Source: Ciona savignyi (Eukaryota; Chordata; Ascidiacea; Phlebobranchia; Cionidae). Taken from it: a stretch of DNA of 64,000 nt. The notes under the pieces are model-generated. The model made no database searches. It was not told where the DNA came from and saw nothing but the letters and a program-made list of their open reading frames with translations. Below are positions 1 through 9,308 of this stretch, piece after piece; the stretch's first letter is position 1, and each line of letters begins with the position of its first letter. The position numbers were made by a program, and so were the translations under genes. The DNA is taken from contig CH002932.1 of assembly GCA_000149265.1 (NCBI GenBank), positions 162,574 to 226,573 on the forward strand. The letters are read 5' to 3'.

Positions 1-1447
1 GGATATAAATGAACCTACCATCCACACACTGTGATAGCTCCAGCAACTCGACTGTGGACATAAGGTGTCTTACGATTCCCGTAGATAAAGCCTGGCTTCC
101 CACCCACGAGGATATAAATGAACCAACCATCCACACACTGTAATAACTCCAGCAACTCGACTGTGGGCATGAGGTGTCTTACGATACCTGTGGATAAAGC
201 CTGGCTTCCCACCCACGAGGATATAAATGAACCTACCATCCACACAATGTAATAGCTCCAGCAACCCGACTGTGGGCATGAGGTGTCTTACCATACCCGT
301 GGATAAAGCCTGGCTTCCCACCCACGAGGATATAAATGAACCAACCATCCACACACTGTAATAACTCCAGCAACCCGACTGTGGGCATGTTGTGTCTTAC
401 GATACCCGTGGATAAAGCCTGACTTCCCACCCACGAGGATATAAATGAACCAACCATCCACACACTGTAATAGCTTCAGCAACACGACTGTAGGCATGTG
501 GTGTCTTACGATACCCGTGAATAAAACCTGGCTTCCCATCTACGAGGATATTAATAAACCAACCATACACACATTGTATTAGCTCCAGCTACTCGACTGT
601 GAGCATGAGGTGTCTTACGATACCCCTGGATAAAGCCTGGCTTCCCACCCACGAGGATATAATGAACCAACCGTTCACACACTGTAATAGCTCCAGCAAC
701 TCGACTGTGGGCATGGGGTGTCATACGATACCCGTGGATAAAGCCTGGCTTCCCACCCACGAGGAAATAAATGAACCAACCATCCACACACTGTAATAGC
801 TCCAGCAACTCGACTGTAAGCATGAGGTGTCTTACTATATCCTGTGGATAAAGCCTGGCTTGCCCCCCACGAGGATATAAATGAACCAACCATCCAAACA
901 CTGTAATAGCTCCAGCAACTCGACTGTGAGCATGAGGTGTCTTACGATACACGTGGATAAAGCCTGGCTTTCCACCAACGAGAATATAAATGAACCAACC
1001 ATCCACACACTCTAATAGCTTCAGCAACTCGACTGTGAGCATAAGGTGTCTTAGGATATCCGTGGATAAAGCCTGACTTTCCACCCACGAGAATATAAAT
1101 AAACCAAAACTCGGCTGTGGGCATGAGGTGTCTTACGATACCTATGAATTAAGACTGGCTTCCTACCCACGAGGATAAAATTGAACCAACCATCCACACA
1201 CTGTAATAGCTCCAGCAACTTGACTGTGGGCATGAGGTGCCTTACGATACCCGTGGATAAAGCCTGACTTCCAACCCACGAGGATATAAATGAACCAACC
1301 ATTCACACACTGTAATAGCTCCAGCAACTCGACTGTGGACATGAGGTGTCTTACGATACCCGTGGATTAAGCATGGCTTCCCACCCACAAGGATATAAAT
1401 GAACCAACCATCCACACATTGTAATAGCTCCAGCAACTCGAGAATAT
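1..1447. repeat. 109-bp minisatellite derived from the local SINE tail
   Basis: About 13 head-to-tail copies of a 109-base unit. The landmark gatataaatga recurs at 2, 111, 220, 329 and 438, exactly 109 apart, and later copies vary slightly by indels. The array runs off the left edge of the window. The unit matches, in order, the 3' half of the tRNA-derived SINE seen intact at 57,305-57,602 (cacactgcaatagctcc, then the cccgac/gggc/gaggtg stretch, then the cccattcacggggataaagatgaa stretch). The overlapping minus-strand reading frames are by-products of the repeat and should not be called genes. It lies in or beyond the intron that follows the HECT exon at 1,505-1,638. Confidence 0.9.
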
Positions 1448-1504
1448 AATGACAACAATACATAGAATGTTCGCCCGCACCCTTGGTTAAAGTTTGAAAC
1501 CACC

Positions 1505-1638
1505 AATCTTAAACCCCAGCAAGGGAGGTCTTGAACAACTCGTCACAAAGAGCAAAAATTTTCTTTTTTCTTATTCGGTAAAATTGCGCAAAACTCTCCA
1601 GAATATTTCGATCGTTGCGTGTTCGGCTGTGTAACCTC
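1505..1638 (-). pseudogene. UBE3C: UBE3C-like HECT C-lobe exon with in-frame TAA
   Basis: After a good acceptor (cacag) the frame reads GGYTAEH, then FWRVLRNFTE, then TAA (1,571-1,573), then EKRK and FVTSCSRPPLLGFK in the same frame. This follows UBE3C family sequence (GGYSADH, FWRVV, FTDEEKRK, VTSCSRPPLLGFK) so closely that the TAA sits on a conserved acidic position. The phase joins the exon ending at 1,845 to restore Ser-Gly-Gly-Tyr. After LLGFK the similarity stops and a second TAA follows at 1,487-1,489, which may already be intron. The exon carrying the catalytic Cys is not in the window. Read as a substitution, not a frameshift, because both flanks keep frame. Confidence 0.75.
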
Positions 1639-1844
1639 CTGTGGGATAGAAATAATATAAATAAACAAGGAAACAACCATAAAACATAAAAATATTAAAA
1701 CAACAAGGAAATATTACAATAATGAGAAATTACAAACAAAAATAGAATTTACATAAAAAAAAACAATTTGTTGAAACTTTTTTATATTTTTGTTTTGAAA
1801 AGTTTCACCAACAATAACCAACCACACATGACACCATGGACAAC

Positions 1845-2041
1845 CTGAATATGCCGCGTTGGTCTTCATATCGTCAACGTCAATCGCCACTTGCGCTCCT
1901 GAGATGATTGTCTGGCACTCCCGGTGGTCAAACATTCGCAACCACTCGATGGAGATTACGTCAGCGAGTCCCACACGAAATCGGTCAACCGCGACTCGCA
2001 TTTGAATGTTGAGTTTGTAGTTGGATAGTAGATGGATGTAT
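1845..2041 (-). CDS. UBE3C: UBE3C-like HECT exon (YIHL to NAAYSG)
   Basis: Encodes YIHLLSNYKLN, then FRVGLADVISIEWLRMF, then QTIISGAQVAIDVDD and YSG. These are the HECT-domain blocks known in UBE3C as YIHL.ADYRLN, FRQGLANVVSLEWLRMF, LISGAQVPI and NYSGGY. The acceptor is ..ctacaag at 2,042 and the donor is g|gttgt at 1,845-1,844. The donor joins in phase to the next exon at 1,638. No internal stop. Confidence 0.85.
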
Positions 2042-2933
2042 CTTGTAGATATAAGATATCTATGAACCTCATAATATATGAGATATCTATGAATCTCATA
2101 ATATTTAAGATATCTATAAATCTAATAATATATAAGATATCTATAAATCTCACAATATATAAGATATCTATGAATCTCATAATATACAAGATATCTATGA
2201 ATCTCATAATATATAAGATATCTATTAATCTCATAATATAAAAGAAAATCTATGAAATCATAATATATAAGATATCTATGAAATCATAATATATAAGATA
2301 TCTATGAATCTCATAATTTATAAGATATCTATGAATCTCACAATATATAACATATCTATGAATCTCATAATATATAACATATCTATGAATCTCATAATAT
2401 TTAAGATATCTATAAATCTCATAATATATAAGATATCTATGAATCTCATAATATACAAGATATCTATGAATCTCATAATATACAAGATATCTATGAATCT
2501 CATAATATATAAGATATCTATTAATCTCCTAATATATAGAATATCTATGAAATCATAATCTATAAGATATCTATGAATCTCATAATTTATAAGATATCTA
2601 TGAATCTCACAATATATAACATATCTATGAATCTCATAATATATAACATATCTATGAATCTAACAATATATGAGATATCTATGGAAACTCATAATATATA
2701 AGATATCTATGATTCTCATGATCTTTAAGATATCTATGAATCTCATAATATATAAGATATCTATGAATCTCATAATAAATAAGATATCTATGAATCTTAC
2801 AATATATATAAGATATCTATGAATCTCACAATATACAAGATATCTATGAATCTCATAATATATAACATATCTATGAATCTAACAATATATGAGATATCTA
2901 TGAATCTCATAATATATCAGATATCTATTTCAC
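2042..2933. repeat. 27-bp minisatellite filling a whole HECT intron
   Basis: About 30 copies of a 27-base unit built on agatatctatgaatctcat + aatatat. The array fills the intron between the HECT exons 1,845-2,041 and 2,934-3,083: repeat motifs reach to within a few bases of the acceptor at 2,042 and the donor at 2,933. The reading frames of ISMNLIIYK type on either strand are translations of the repeat. Confidence 0.9.
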
Positions 2934-3083
2934 CTGACGCAGTTGTCGTTGGTGACTTGGATATCTGACCCACCGGGTACGAGGTCAGTCACCCGCGTCA
3001 CCCCCAAATGATCATCGACAACCGTGAAGTTCAAATCGAGGTCGGTGACATCGCCTTCGTACAAACGAAGGAACATCAGGTTT
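2934..3083 (-). CDS. UBE3C: UBE3C-like HECT exon (NLMFLRLYEGDV block)
   Basis: Encodes NLMFLRLYEGDV, LDLNFTVVDDHLG, LVPGGSDIQVTNDN. UBE3C family counterparts are NLLFLKSYEGDV, LGLNFTVVNNDLG and GGKDIPVTSAN. The acceptor ..tccatag at 3,084 and the donor cag|gtgaaa at 2,934/2,933 give clean phase joins (split Arg codons) to both neighbouring exons. Confidence 0.87.
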
Positions 3084-3182
3084 CTATGGACGGTGGGAAT
3101 TGGAAGGAATATTATTGTATTCAACCTGCATTATATCTATTGCTACCTTGTTATACACTATTCAACGATGAATGATGCAAAC

Positions 3183-3307
3183 CTGTAAAAATCCGGGTCG
3201 AGGGATTGAAGATGATTTATGTCGACATCAGCGTTTTTTGGCCGAAGTAATTTGCATAAAAAGAAAGCAGCCAATGACAGCTCAACCCTCATTCCTTCAT
3301 ATATCAC
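3183..3307 (-). CDS. UBE3C: UBE3C-like HECT exon (VIYEGMRVELSLAAFFL block)
   Basis: Encodes VIYEGMRVELSLAAFFLCKLL and DVDINHLQSLDPDFY, the N-lobe segment known in UBE3C as ALYENMLVELPFAGFFLSKLL and DVDIHHLASLDPEVYK. The acceptor is ataacccag at 3,308 and the donor is cag|gtttgc at 3,183/3,182. It joins 3,449-3,690 in phase 0 and 2,934-3,083 through a split Arg codon. No stop. Confidence 0.87.
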
Positions 3308-3448
3308 CTGGGTTATTGTGGTCATTTGGTGGATGGTTTGGCTACAACACATGGCTATGTGGTTGGTTTGGTGGGTTAGTACATGCAAGGTGTACTTGAC
3401 AAAATATTCAGGGAATCTTTAAACAATGGTGAAAATTTGCTGACTCAC

Positions 3449-3690
3449 CTTCCCTAACAATCGACCGAGAAAGAAGAAGTGCTGACTCATATTCTCGACC
3501 ATTCCATCAGCACAAGGGTTGGGGTACAAATCCCCGTCGTCAGTTAACTTGAACAACCCCCGCGAAGGTTCAAACGCAGTACGTACCAACTGTTGGTAAA
3601 ACTCCCGGGTTACCCCAGCCCCATGCCCCGCCTCTTCAGCCCCGGCTGAGTTAATGAAGTGGACTCTCAATGTTCGCCGTAAATCGGGGG
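3449..3690 (-). CDS. UBE3C: UBE3C-like HECT exon, start of the HECT N-lobe
   Basis: Encodes DLRRTLRVHFIN, AEEAGHGAGVTREFYQQL, F.P.RGLFK, DLYPNP and FFFLGRLLGK. These match the opening of the UBE3C HECT domain (RIRVxFVN, LEEAGIDGGGVFREF, GFFK, LLYPNP, YYFLGRMLGK). The donor aag|gtgagt at 3,449/3,448 is strong. The acceptor ttctttcag at 3,691 is good, but the preceding exon belongs to another gene and ends only 19 bases upstream. The N-terminal two thirds of UBE3C is absent here. Confidence 0.85.
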
Positions 3691-3709
3691 CTGAAAGAAG
3701 GTTTTTCAC
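3691..3709 (-). other. 19-base junction between carboxypeptidase and HECT exons
   Basis: On the minus strand this reads gtgaaaaaccttctttcag: it starts with GT, has a pyrimidine tract and ends with AG. Removing it would join the carboxypeptidase exon (phase 1) to the HECT exon in frame. Leaving it in (19 is not a multiple of 3) runs the carboxypeptidase frame into a stop about 13 codons into the HECT exon. It is too short for an ordinary animal intron, so a deletion, rearrangement or assembly joint between two intron ends is more likely. Confidence 0.6.
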
Positions 3710-3812
3710 ATGTGTTCAGACAAGACATGATCGCATCAATGTCCTTTATCAGGTTGGAGTAGGTGTATGGGTAGCAGTGGGCAACGTAGATGCTATCTTG
3801 CTCACATTCTTC
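3710..3812 (-). CDS. Cytosolic carboxypeptidase exon (VAHCYPYTYS)
   Basis: Reads EECEQDSIYVAHCYPYTYS then NLIKDIDAIMSCLNT. The AHCYPYTY signature opens the M14-type catalytic domain of cytosolic carboxypeptidases (AGBL/CCP family: FAHCYPYTYTDL). The acceptor is gagtag at 3,813. The HPGE zinc-ligand block, which should follow in the family, does not follow: the sequence turns into the HECT exon instead. The tubulin-processing catalytic core is therefore missing from this locus. Confidence 0.75.
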
Positions 3813-3849
3813 CTACTCAAATGACATCTGGGAATTTAAATTAGCAACC

Positions 3850-3965
3850 TTCGATTGGATATTTATGCTTATCCCGGTGAATGGGAAAACCCAAGGGGAT
3901 TTAACACACTGGAAATCATTAGATCACCTCCGGCAAACCATTGGGTTAACTAAGCTTTATAGATG
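3850..3965 (-). mobile_element. SINE tail fragment
   Basis: Reverse complement of the SINE 3' half (atcccggtgaatgggaaaa, ttaacacac, gatcacct). It lies in a carboxypeptidase intron. No head or A-box is present. Confidence 0.75.
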
Positions 3966-4039
3966 CAATTAAGTAGGAAATAATAAACCCTATTTGAATT
4001 CACTAGAATTAGGAAATATAAAAATCCTGATCCACAGTA

Positions 4040-4172
4040 GGATAGAATGTTCATGTTTATTTCTGTGAATGGGAAAGCCAAGGGGGTTAACACACAGTCA
4101 ATCATCAGATCACCTCGCGCCCATCGTCGGGTTACCATAGCTATATTGCAGTGTGTTGTATAGAGAGATAAA
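4040..4172 (-). mobile_element. SINE tail fragment
   Basis: Reverse complement of the SINE 3' half (ctgtgaatgggaaagcca, gcgcccatcgtcgggttacc, cagtgtgttgta). It is the second truncated copy in the same intron. Confidence 0.8.
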
Positions 4173-4254
4173 AACCAATTGGAATTTATGAGATTGAATC
4201 AAAGAATAACTCAGTGTAGAATGCTAGTTATAAATAGCAAGGAAAATACATTAC

Positions 4255-4406
4255 CTCGAATTTTAGACAGTAATATTGCAAGTCTAATGAAAGGATGGTA
4301 TTCCGTGGGTTATTGAGGCTGGTGTAGCTGATATTGTGTCCCGCCCTGTACCAGCCTATACCCATCTCCATCGCAAGATGTTCAGAATATATTAGGGGCT
4401 TCATTC
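4255..4406 (-). CDS. Cytosolic carboxypeptidase exon (GMKPLIYSE)
   Basis: Encodes MKPLIYSEHL, GIGWYRAGHNISY and QYYCLKFE, matching the AGBL N-terminal-domain stretch known as GMKPLLYSQ..., IGWRREGNEIKYY and YCLTW. The acceptor is ttctcag at 4,407 and the donor gag|gtaatg at 4,255/4,254. The first Gly is completed across the junction with the exon ending at 5,408. Phases agree on both sides. No stop. Confidence 0.8.
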
Positions 4407-4448
4407 CTGAGAATTAAAAACTGTCAATCACTGACAAAGGGTTGCAGG

Positions 4449-4737
4449 TCGCTAGCTCAGTTGTTTAGTGGGTCGCCTTTCAGCCGAATGGTTGCAGGTT
4501 CGAAACTGGTCACTAGCTAGTCGGTTGTGTCCTTGGGCAAGGCACTTTACGGACATTGCCTGGACCCAGTGTATTAATGGGTTCTACTAAATTGAAGGAA
4601 CATGTTAATCATACACAACATACTGCAATAGCTCCGGTAACCCGACAGTGGGCGCGAGGTGATCTGACGATTGCCCGTGTGTTAACCCCTTTGGTTTTCC
4701 CATTCACGGGGATAAAGATGAATATCCTATCCTAGCT
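4449..4737 (+). mobile_element. tRNA-derived SINE, near full length
   Basis: Head with B-box-like ggttcgaaactgg near 4,497, the shared ctagctagtcggttgtgtcc and cttgggcaaggcacttta core, then the tail ending in gataaagatgaatatcc. Inserted in a carboxypeptidase intron, opposite to the gene. Confidence 0.85.
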
Positions 4738-5162
4738 CATACTACCTTGTATGCCACATGTTAATAAAGTATGATGCTACCATATGTTTAAATAAGTTGT
4801 TTTTTATTTTGAAAATCAAGTCATTTATTTAAAGCTAATCATTAAAATTCCTTTATTATTGTCCTACATTTTTACCCATTATGATGTAGGAATAAAAATG
4901 GTATTTCTGTGATTGCCTGCTAAGTAACCTAACACTTCAAATGAAGGGTTTAGTGTTTGTATTATATTATTGCCAAACTGGGAATTAGACAATATTAGAG
5001 TAAACTTAGGTGGTTTGTGGGGCAAAGAGTTTATTGAATAACAACTTGAGACATTGGCAATATGGCACTTGAAAGCTGACTGTAGATTTGAATTTTATAG
5101 CCAAGATATTTCAGTAATTGGTTCTCACTTGCTAACCGAATGTAAACTCGGTCAAAACGGTA

Positions 5163-5250
5163 ATCTGACCTGGACCCAGTAAATTAATGGGTTGTATTAC
5201 AACTAAGTAACATAATATACAAAACAAGGCAATAGCTTAGATAATTAACA
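5163..5250 (+). mobile_element. Degenerate SINE fragment
   Basis: Contains the SINE middle (cctggacccagtaaattaatgggtt) and a decayed aacaaggcaatagct. Confidence 0.5.
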
Positions 5251-5407
5251 AATACAACTAAAAAATAACTATGGTTAAAATCTTTAGCAATTGATATGTG
5301 AAAGGTGGTAGAACTAAAGCATATGGTAAAGGTTAGTTTTTAAGCTATGTGGAGAAATGCTTAGTAAACAGATCTAAGTGTAGCTGTATTTACTAATCTG
5401 TCCTTAC

Positions 5408-5562
5408 CATAGTTGTACAGACTGTCCTTCTTTAAAAAGTTGATAATGCTGAACTTGTAGACGCAGTTTGATTTCGTTTGTTGTATTTTGAAGTAATACC
5501 ATTGGGTGTGGCGGTTGGTGTACATGTCCGTTTTCAACACCAGTTCATATTCATTCTCACCT
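5408..5562 (-). CDS. Cytosolic carboxypeptidase exon (EYELVLKTDMYTNRHTQWYYF)
   Basis: Encodes NEYELVLKTDMYTNRHTQWY, YKFSIINF and DSLYNYG. This is the hallmark block of the carboxypeptidase N-terminal beta domain in AGBL2/AGBL3 (EYELTLRTDLYTNKHTQWFYF, YRFTIVN). The acceptor is ttcatag and the donor atg|gtaagg at 5,408/5,407. Its phase matches the neighbouring exons. Either AGBL2 or AGBL3 could be the closest relative. Confidence 0.85.
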
Positions 5563-5689
5563 CTATGAACATATGAACAACTTTTATTTATGGGAAATGC
5601 TTTGCTCATAGAGAGGCGGTTACGTGTGTGATCCTACTGCTGCAAGGAGGGGGGCAGGGTTTGTTCTTCTGATCCTGTAGGTCTTAACC

Positions 5690-5998
5690 GTGGTCACTTT
5701 ATGATGGTTGTATGCTCGAGCAAGGCACTTAATAGTCATCAGCTCAATCTAGTGAACTAGAATGAGTCGAACAAAAACATTGAAATATACACAACGCATA
5801 TTTCACCAACAACCAGACTGTATGTGGTAATTTGACATCTGGCTTAGAATATTGTTCAGTAACCCACAGGAATCAATAAGTGCCTTGTCAAGGATAGCAT
5901 CGACTAGCTATAGCTAGCAGTGGGTTTTGAGCCCACAACCTTACAATTACCTGTGAAATGCTGACACTTTTACCGATTGAGCTAACAGGCTGGACTAA
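5690..5998. mobile_element. Two degenerate, opposed SINE fragments
   Basis: 5,690-5,850 resembles a decayed plus-strand SINE middle and tail. 5,862-5,998 is a minus-strand tRNA-like head with gtgggttttgagcccacaacc and ttttaccgattgagctaac. Neither is complete. Confidence 0.5.
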
Positions 5999-6022
5999 AT
6001 TTAATGCACAAATGATACTTAC

Positions 6023-6269
6023 ATTCTTCTCACTTGACGCAGATTCCCCGATTCGAATCAGGACTCGAACACGAGAGACTCCGGCATCCCGTACGGCACA
6101 GAGTGGGGGGGAGGATACCTGGAGGATCGCTCGCTGTCGTACACAACTGGTTTGCCGTGCCACATCGGTTTGGTGGATGGCTGTTTGTTGATGAAGCGGG
6201 GTGTGGCATCAGACCTCGGGGAAGGCAGGATCTCTTCGAGGGCACGGACATCGGGTAACTTGGCTTTCA
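6023..6269 (-). pseudogene. Cytosolic carboxypeptidase exon with in-frame TGA
   Basis: Reads TPRFINKQP, KPVVYDSERS, then SLVFES, TGA (6,058-6,060), FESGNLRQVRR. AGBL2/AGBL3 proteins have LVFESRFESGNLQKAVR here, so the stop replaces the Arg of the SRFESGNL motif. CGA to TGA would be a single CpG-type transition. The donor aat|gtaagt at 6,023/6,022 is strong and joins in phase to 5,562. The acceptor is catccag at 6,270. Both flanks stay in frame, so this is a substitution, a true pseudogene mark or a sequencing error. Confidence 0.8.
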
Positions 6270-6339
6270 CTGGATGGAAGTGATATTTGTATATTGGCAG
6301 GTGGCGAGAAGGAGTTATATTATTAATTACTCAAAGATT

Positions 6340-6535
6340 AAATATGATGGGAAAGTGGAAATTGGTGTTTTATCCTTGTAAATGGAAGAGGAGGTATTAT
6401 CACACGGGCAATTATCAGATTACCTCGCGCCCACCGCCGGGTTATCGGAGCTATTGCAGTGTGTTGTGTATGATTTACATGTTTCTTTAATTTATTAGAA
6501 ACTATTAAACAATTGGGTTCAGGCAATCTTTGTTA
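6340..6535 (-). mobile_element. SINE, 5'-truncated
   Basis: Reverse complement of the SINE tail and middle (gcgcccaccgccgggttat, gcagtgtgttgtgtatga, ttgggttcaggcaat). Confidence 0.8.
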
Positions 6536-6887
6536 AGCATGTACAGTAACATTTGAGAATATATATTGTTCCTATTACTTACCGAATGCTTCTCCGTATA
6601 ATTCATTCTTAGGACAACACACAAGAAATCTGTTAAATAAAATTTCATTTCAATTTTAGCTCAGTTTATTTTTTTGATTCTTTTCAAAAATGTTTTCTTT
6701 TATTTTATTTTTGTATCATAGGATATTTGCACTTTTTTGCTTTAATTAATGTTTAAAGGAGAAAAATCAAAAAGCATGTTTTTACAACTAAAAAAGATTT
6801 TTTAATTAAACATGTAATTTTCAGGGAAACATTTAATTAACAAGAAAAAATATGACCTGATTTTTATGTTTTAATTACACGACTTAC

Positions 6888-7051
6888 TCGGGGCATTGGC
6901 AAACCGGTCCGAACCCACTTGGCCAAAAAGGTCCAACCCTGCTAAGTGTAATTCCATGTTTGTTGACGTATTTCCCGTTGCCCATTTGAGTGAGTTTCGA
7001 CCGACGTGACTTTGAATTTAAGAGATTGTTCATTTCATCCTTTGTATACAC
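6888..7051 (-). CDS. Exon of an unrecognised gene (GPFWPSGFGP motif)
   Basis: The acceptor ttcacacag at 7,052 is followed by an open frame of 54 codons ending at the strong donor ga|gtaagt (6,888/6,887). It reads VYTKDEMNNLLNSKSRRSK, then MGNGKYVNKHG, then VGPFWPSGFGPVCQCPE. The other two frames have early stops. It pairs in phase with the exon at 8,157-8,208. Its end phase does not fit the carboxypeptidase exon at 6,269, so if this is the same gene an exon is missing between them. Family not recognised. Confidence 0.5.
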
Positions 7052-7964
7052 CTGTGTGAAAGTATAGGGTTAAAGTAATACCTACGTGAAACCGTCGGGG
7101 TAAAGTTATGGACAGTTGGGCAAAGTTCCTAAGCATTTTAATAAGCAACTCATTGTACTTTCAATGTAAACTTTTATTCTATTTGGAAACTTAATATGTT
7201 TAAACTACCATGTTCATGATATACAATACACAACATTGGGGAAAGACAATTTATTTTGATGAATAACCACCCTCCAGGGACAATATGAACATCTTATTTA
7301 CCATGCTCAGAGATTCAAACCTATATTGGAGTGGTCTCTTATACAGTGTTTTGTATATATTTGTGTATGCTAATTTGTTGCGCTAATTTAGTACAATTAA
7401 TCGGGAAATGTGACATAACTCAAGGCACACAACAGGGGAATAATCTTCCATATTCCCCAATAGTTCACCAGGCCTTATGTTGCCACATAATGTATGAAAC
7501 AGCAAATGATCAGTTATACCTGGAAACACTGTCTATTCATCCCATAGCTTGGCATGGTTATTCCATTGTATTCCCCGATTCTTGGCATCAAAGGCCTGGG
7601 TGAAAAAACAATAAACAAAGCAGAGAAATACAATGGGAAGTTTAAAATGAGTTATGACTCTGTGTTTGTGAGTGAAGTTTCTGTGTGCTCTCTAGGCAAT
7701 GATATTACAAATTCTATTTATTAATATAATAAGCATGTTAATCGGGGTAAAATATATATATCGTAAATGCATATTAAAATTTAAATCACACTTAGCAGTT
7801 AATAGAACTCATCATGACATAGAAACAGAAATAGATGGCAAAAATGAAAACAATAGGTCTCAACTAATAAATAAGGCGAATAACAAAATATAGAATATGC
7901 AAAAAAAACAATGCTATTTCACAGGTAAATTTCAGATTTCGAGCTCACCATAATGTTACTGGAG
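7052..7964. other. No gene seen
   Basis: AT-rich sequence. The longest frame (7,331-7,603 plus) has no splice context or recognisable motif, and I regard it as chance. Confidence 0.6.
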
Positions 7965-8105
7965 CTATTTTACGTTTGTTGTTTATGATTGAGACATTCC
8001 TTCTATTCAGAATAACCCATTAATCCACTGTGTTCAGGCGATGCCTGCTCAGTTACTTATCCAGAGACACAACCGACTAAGCTAGCGACCAGTTTTTCAA
8101 CCATC
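7965..8105 (-). mobile_element. SINE fragment (middle part)
   Basis: Contains ggagctatttt, cccattaatccactgtgttcaggc, gacacaaccgactaagctagcgaccag in reverse orientation. Confidence 0.7.
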
Positions 8106-8156
8106 AACTTTCCGACTGTAAGTTGACACACAAAACCCACCAGGCATTCAACTTAC

Positions 8157-8208
8157 TTCAACGTACTCCCAGGGAAACCTCTCCCTCGATATTGAAAATA
8201 AGTTTGAA
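8157..8208 (-). CDS. Small exon of an unrecognised gene
   Basis: A 52-base exon between acceptor aactccag (8,209) and donor gaa|gtaagt (8,157/8,156). It reads SNLFSISRERFPWEYVE and ends in phase 0, which fits the exon at 7,051 to continue as VYTKDEMNN. Too short for certainty. Confidence 0.4.
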
Positions 8209-8589
8209 CTGGAGTTATCGAGCAGAGTTAAGTCCCACCCCCCCCCCACACAAGTTCCGATCACCCTCATTCCGACCGTATCCTGGTACAGAGTTATGTT
8301 GGACTCGGATTTTCAATAAATAAACTACTTTTTGTGTTTCCAAAAGTATCAAACTACTTTTGTTGTTTTTAAAATTACAAAACTACTTTTTTATGCTACC
8401 AAATTTTTTTTTAAACTTATTAAAAATGTTATAATGAGCTTTATTGTGATATGCTCTTTCTTGCAACTTTACAATTTAGGGGTATAAATCGTCAAATGTG
8501 GACTAAAATTCTGCTTAAAACGATCTTATCTCATCACTTCACTAAACGAAATCTGTAACAATATCTTTATCATATTGAATAAACTACAA

Positions 8590-8700
8590 TGGCTTAGTTA
8601 GTAGAACTATTGACTTAAGGTTATCTGATGATTGCCTGTGTTTTACCTCTTTGAATTTTCTCATTCATGTGGATAAACAAGAATATCCTCTCATCTACCA
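8590..8700 (+). mobile_element. SINE tail fragment
   Basis: Decayed SINE 3' half: ttatctgatgattgcctgtgt, then cattcatgtggataaacaagaatatcc. Confidence 0.6.
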
Positions 8701-8789
8701 CCTGAGATAACTACAGCCAAATATACCACTATTATCAATCAATCCAAACCTCTATTTCTGCCTCCAGTTTTCAAAAGTCTTAAATTAGC

Positions 8790-8930
8790 GAGGGAAGCTG
8801 GGAAAGCACTTCTTCCACCGCTGTACAACTGGTCTTGTTGGGGGATGTAATTCACGTCGATATATTTGAACCGATCCCCTGGTTCCGGGGCTATCTGGGT
8901 GAGTGGTCGTCTTTGCTGCATGTAGTTTAC
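8790..8930 (-). CDS. Probable exon of an unrecognised gene
   Basis: After acceptor cgacccccag (8,931) the frame reads VNYMQQRRPLTQIAPEPGD, then RFKYIDVNYIPQQDQLY. Phase 0 at the start fits the exon ending at 9,309. The 3' end is uncertain: cg|gttcaa and tt|gtacag are both phase-compatible with the next exon at 8,208. The low end given here is approximate. Confidence 0.4.
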
Positions 8931-9034
8931 CTGGGGTCGGGGGTTTGGAATGTAGGTTTAATTGGTTTATGCTCCTCATAGATTAGAAAACCTAATCAAA
9001 ACTGGATTTAATATACATATCTTCAGTTTGTAAA

Positions 9035-9300
9035 GAGCCTAGTGGGTTAGTGCAACGCTTTTCAGTTTAAGGGTTGCAGATTCGAAACTGGTCGCTAGCT
9101 AGTCAGTTGTATCCTTGGGCTAGGCACTTAAGGGTCATTGTGAATTACAGGAATCTACCAAATTAAAAAACATCGGAAACATAAACAAAACACAGCAATA
9201 GCTTTGGTAACCCGACTGTGAGCGCAATGTGATCTGACAATTGTACATGTGATAAACCCCCTTGTGTTTACCCACTCACAAAGATAAACATGAATGTCTT
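9035..9300 (+). mobile_element. tRNA-derived SINE
   Basis: Head (ttgcagattcgaaactggtcgctagctagtcag), core (cttgggctaggcactta) and tail (acagcaatagctttggtaacccgactgtg, then aagataaacatgaatgtc). Confidence 0.8.
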
Positions 9301-9308
9301 ATCCCAAC

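Noticed and set aside
15..1463. Minus-strand frames of up to 177 codons with repeated YILVGGKPGFIHGYRKTPHAHSRVAGA text
   Set aside because: They are translations of the 109-base repeat, in shifting frames, and have no separate start, splice or domain signal.
1956..2558. Frames reading RFIDILYIM or ISMNLIIYK over and over
   Set aside because: Products of the 27-base intronic minisatellite. A multiple of three keeps the frame open by arithmetic.
2036..2929. CRISPR array
   Set aside because: The repeat units are contiguous with no unique spacers, and the sequence is animal-like.
1..6300. A reassigned genetic code to explain TGA and TAA inside conserved exons
   Set aside because: The HECT, NACHT and LINE frames use standard stops at their ends, and TAA, TAG and TGA each occur in different decayed genes. 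Ordinary decay is simpler.
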